From Acidobacteriota bacterium (GTDB lineage: Bacteria > Acidobacteriota > Vicinamibacteria > Vicinamibacterales > SCN-69-37), in NCBI GenBank assembly GCA_016716905.1, contig JADJUS010000008.1:1-18816 (forward strand): DNA of 18,816 bases. The letters are read 5' to 3'. Under the pieces are notes generated by a model. That model was not told the origin of the DNA. It searched no databases and was given only the letters and a program-made list of their open reading frames with translations. Shown here one piece after another: positions 16,384 through 18,816 of the stretch. A program made the translations under genes and the position numbers. Position 1 is the stretch's first letter. Every line of letters starts with the position of its first letter.

Positions 16384-17249
16384 TCACGCCATCGTGCGGG
16401 CCGTGAGGTGTCGAACGGCGCCCTCGATCAGCGTCGTCAACTCGCCGTATGTTAACTGAATCTCCCCGGTATTACCTACGGTGACTCGCCCGCCGGCCAC
16501 CGATGTGTCGGGACGAGCTGTTCGCCGGGCGCGGACGGCGCCTGCAGGACCTGGCATCCCGGGTCGTCGCCTGGGGCGGATCCGTGCAGACGGGCGCCGG
16601 TGAGGCGATGCCATACATGCCGCGCAGCGCCTGAAGGCGGTCCACTTCCTCGCGCGAGAGCAGGTGCTCGCGGCCGAGCAGGCGCGCCACCAGGCTGATG
16701 CGCGCGAAGTGCCTGGATGGTCTCCATCTTGTAATACGCGGCAAACAGGTCTTTGCCCAGGCCAGCGCGCCATGGTTGGCCAGCAGGAGCGCGTCGTGGG
16801 AGCGGGACTTACGGCTCCACCGAGGCGGACAGTTCTGGCGTGGACGGTGTGCCGTATTCGGCGATGGGAATGCTGCCGAGCGTGGTGACGACCTCGGCCA
16901 GCACGGCGCGGTCGAGGGGAATGCCGGCGACGGCGAAGCCCGTGGCGAGCGGCGGATGGGCGCACCACGGCGTGGACGTCCGGCCGATGTCGATAGGCCG
17001 TCAGGTGCATCAGGATTTCGAAGACGCCTTGCGTCCGGGTTCCCCGGCGAGCAACCGGCCGTCCATGTCGGTGACCACCATCATCTCGGGGTCGAAACCC
17101 CTTCGACACGCTGGTGGGCGTCATGAGCAAGCGGCCGCCAGGCAGGCGGACGCTGATATTGCCGTCGTTGAGGCGACGAAGCCGCGCGTCCACAACCTGC
17201 GGCTGACCTCTGCGATGTCCAGACGCAGCTGATCTTCGTGCGTGGCCAT
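16384..17249 (-). CDS. Class II aldolase (fuculose/rhamnulose-phosphate aldolase-like), predicted microcompartment cargo (frameshifted)
   Basis: Zn-dependent aldolase of the AraD/FucA family, which splits deoxysugar phosphates into DHAP and lactaldehyde; in PVM-type compartments this is the signature cargo. From ATG 17249: HEDQLRLDIAEVSRRLWTRG, then in changing frames NDGNISVRLPGGRLLMTPTS, the Zn motif HAHPP read as a damaged HAVV..HPP near 16965, LATGFAVAGIPLD, SIPIAEYGTPSTPELS, LLANHGALAW, and AYYKMETIQALRAH. A linker follows, then a C-terminal helix LTYGELTTLIEGAVRHLTAR typical of an encapsulation peptide. Several one-base shifts occur; the span of 866 nt is one short of a multiple of three. 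ATG lies 6 bp after the upstream stop. Sugar specificity is inferred from locus type only. Confidence 0.87.
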
Positions 17250-17255
17250 GGTGCG

Positions 17256-17543
17256 TCAGCCCGCTTTGCGAGTCGACCAGGCGTTGCGGCAGTTTTCAGA
17301 ACAGAAGTAGATCGCTGAATCGCCCGATCCTTCACGAAGGGCTCGACCAACGGGCACGTAGGTGCCGCAGTTGGGATCACGCACCAGATGTCCGCCTTCG
17401 CGCGTGGCCGGCGTGGTGGATCGCCGCGATTGTCCGGATGCGGGTGATGAATACCCCCGGACGATGCCGGCGAAGAACCGCATGACCAGCCGGACAAGGG
17501 ATGAGGATCGCAATGATCCGGATGATCCAGCCGATCAGGCCAT
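17256..17543 (-). CDS. Small membrane-anchored protein with a YHS/TRASH-like Cys motif (frameshifted)
   Basis: Short protein of about 95 residues. The N-terminus is a hydrophobic helix (GLIGWIIRIIAILI, continuing one base out of phase as LVRLVMRFFAGIVRGY). After a polar linker, the conserved part reads LVRDPNCGTYVPVGRAL and IYFCSENCRNAW: one CGTYV cysteine and a C-x3-C pair, like the metal-binding YHS/TRASH domains. ATG 17543 is chosen because one added base directly after it restores the membrane helix. It ends 6 bp before the aldolase start. Function unknown; it could be a metal-handling accessory or an unrelated housekeeping protein. Confidence 0.68.
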
Positions 17544-17593
17544 CTACAGGCCTGCGCCGCCTCGTCCTGCTGGCGCGGCCGGCGCGCCCGGCG

Positions 17594-18130
17594 TCACGGG
17601 GTGCGCGCCACCACGGCGGCGAGCGCTTCGCGCGCGCGGCTTCCGGGCTGTTCGGGGCAATCGACACCAGGTGCCCCACGACTTCGTGGCGCCTTCAAGA
17701 TCCTGTTTGCCGAAGGCGCACGATGTCCGGTTGAGCAACGTCTTGGTGTGCGCGGGGTCCACCGACAGCGAGTGATCAAATTGCGCGAGGGCCCGATCGA
17801 TCTGATTCGATGAGTAGTAGCTCACCCCAAACGGTGCTGGCATCCACGTTCTTCGGGTCGATCTGGGCGGCCTCGGCCGTCATTGGAGATGGCCAATGGT
17901 CGAAACGCTCGGCATCAAAGTAGAGGTTGCCGAGGTCCACACGATCGCGGCGTTGGCCGGCGCGGCATTGGTCCTGCCGTTCGGGTCGGCGGCGCGCGCA
18001 CATCCGGTCGGCGGCGGCGTGGCCGGCGCATCTGTGCGGCGGGCGCGCCATTGGCGGCCGCCACTGCGGCGGCGGGCGCGGGCCGGCACCTGCTGTGTGC
18101 CGATAATCCACCCCACGAGAGGCCGAACAT
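17594..18130 (-). CDS. Membrane-anchored TPR-repeat protein (frameshifted)
   Basis: Tetratricopeptide scaffold protein of about 178 residues. If one base is missing after MFGL (ATG 18130), the N-terminus becomes a signal anchor ending VGWIIGTQQVPA; an Ala/Pro-rich linker follows. TPR units then read LGNLYFDAERFD with QIDPKNVDAST, GVSYYSSNQIDRALAQFDHS with LSVDPAHTKTLLN, and AFGKQDLEGATKSW, ending AREALAAVVARTP. These pieces lie in three frames. A weak -10-like TAAAAT (18184-18189, minus strand) lies upstream. Its role is probably protein-protein interaction; it precedes the Cys-motif protein and the microcompartment genes on the same strand with small gaps. Confidence 0.78.
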
Positions 18131-18214
18131 CGCCCTGAAATTGCAAAACCAGAGACTCGCAGTTCCAGTTGATCACCTGTCCGATTTTAACGGGTTTCCA
18201 CCAATGAAGCTCCG

Positions 18215-18411
18215 CGAAGATCCATGAAGAAATACGTGTGGTCGTCAGAAGGCGCGGGGTTGGGTGCCCGGTCCGCCGAAACTGCCGCCAAGGAGAAGCG
18301 TCACGAATGAACGCACCGGTCGTTTCCTGCGGTGTGTCTGTTTGTGGCGCTTCTCCCGCGTGCATGCCGCCAAAGGCGGCACCCAACCTACGCGCGCTTC
18401 GTGGATCTTCG
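18215..18411. repeat. Nested imperfect inverted repeat (MITE/REP-like) between pdxJ and the TPR gene
   Basis: Three nested arm pairs share nearly one centre: CGAAGATCCATGAAG (18215-18229) with CTTCGTGGATCTTCG (18397-18411), one mismatch; GGTTGGGTGCC (18258-18268) with GGCACCCAACC (18378-18388), perfect; GGAGAAGCG (18292-18300) with CGCTTCTCC (18348-18356), perfect. The about 48 bases between the inner arms show no further strong pairing. No coding sequence with family resemblance lies in 18131-18439. It could fold as an mRNA structure between the two genes. Confidence 0.7.
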
Positions 18412-18439
18412 TGTCCTCCATGGTGATCCTTCTTGAAAT

Positions 18440-18816
18440 CTACCTGTCGCTAACGGCGGCCAGGTAGTCGCGCACGGCGCGGTCGAGGCCGACGTACAAC
18501 GCGTGGCTGCGATGAGGGCGTGGCCGATTGACACTTCGTCGAGGTGCGGAAGTTCGCGGAACACGAGATTGGCCGAGTCGAGGTCGTGGCCCGCGTTCAC
18601 CCCAAGGCCGAGTGTGTGCGCCAGCGGCAGGACGCGGCGGCATACGTTTCAAAATCCTCGACTGGCCGTCGGCGCGGCTGCGCGCGAACGCCTTCGCAAA
18701 GGCTCGGTGTAAAGCTCCACGCGATCGGCCCCGGAGCCGCTCGGCCCAACGAATCGGCGCTTCGCCCCGGGGTCCACAAACACGCTCACGCGAATGCGCT
18801 TCGGCGTGCAGCCGCG
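18440..18816 (-). CDS. pdxJ: Pyridoxine 5'-phosphate synthase, C-terminal part (5' end off the window, frameshifted)
   Basis: Last step of the DXP-dependent vitamin B6 pathway, condensing 1-deoxyxylulose 5-phosphate with 3-amino-2-oxopropyl phosphate. Seen on the minus strand: RIRVSVFVDPGAKRR, then GADRVELYTEP (about 18740-18710), the PdxJ signature VNAGHDLDSANLVF followed by HLDEVSIGHALIA (about 18605-18505), and, one frame later, ALYVGLDRAVRDYLAAVSDR ending at TAG 18440. At least three one-base shifts break the frame. Because this gene is normally indispensable in organisms that have it, its damage is the best argument that the frameshifts at the contig end are sequence errors. Confidence 0.88.
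   Translation of the reverse strand, partial: RLHAEAHSRERVCGPRGEAPIRWAERLRGRSRGALHRAFAKAFARSRADGQSRILKRMPPRPAAGAHTRPWGERGPRPRLGQSRVPRTSAPRRSVNRPRPHRSHALYVGLDRAVRDYLAAVSDR

Overview
GC-rich bacterial DNA, probably a metagenome contig. Gene content suggests Acidobacteriota of the Vicinamibacteria type: a TolB/PD40-amidohydrolase fusion, GC-rich GT2 proteins and a small microcompartment locus. This placement is inferred from gene content only. No rRNA, tRNA, CRISPR or complete transposon is visible.

Layout. (1) 1-3292, minus strand: a three-subunit molybdenum hydroxylase (xanthine dehydrogenase / aldehyde oxidase family) in the order FAD, 2Fe-2S, Mo subunit, cut by the left edge and full of frameshifts. 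(2) 3318-7850, minus strand: a tightly overlapping cassette of DegT/StrS aminotransferase, membrane-anchored cytochrome P450, family 2 glycosyltransferase and a GT2-like protein, probably making or decorating a glycan or secondary metabolite. A divergent paralogue of the last protein is at 7856-8881 on the plus strand. (3) 8957-13624, plus strand: a DinB/DUF1569 protein, a secreted TolB-amidohydrolase and a DUF72 protein whose reading frame contains a 123-bp perfect palindrome. (4) 13636-18816, minus strand: one long gene string read from right to left. It holds pdxJ (partial), an intergenic nested inverted repeat, a TPR protein, a small Cys-containing membrane protein, a class II aldolase, one BMC hexamer protein, three BMC pentamer proteins, a 78-aa protein with an encapsulation-peptide-like N-terminus and a Cys/His tail, nth, and a membrane-anchored cyclophilin.

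How the genes work together. The aldolase plus shell proteins form a minimal bacterial microcompartment locus resembling the fucose/rhamnose-type (PVM) compartments of Planctomycetes and Verrucomicrobia. Both the aldolase C-terminus and the small protein N-terminus look like shell-docking helices.

Sequence quality. Both ends contain many small frame disruptions that keep recognisable protein in neighbouring frames, while about 7.9-15.7 kb is almost clean. Most whole-gene lengths are one or two bases short of a multiple of three. This favours base-dropout errors in the assembly over pseudogenes, since a housekeeping gene (pdxJ) is hit too. Frameshifted genes are therefore listed as CDS from inferred start to inferred stop.
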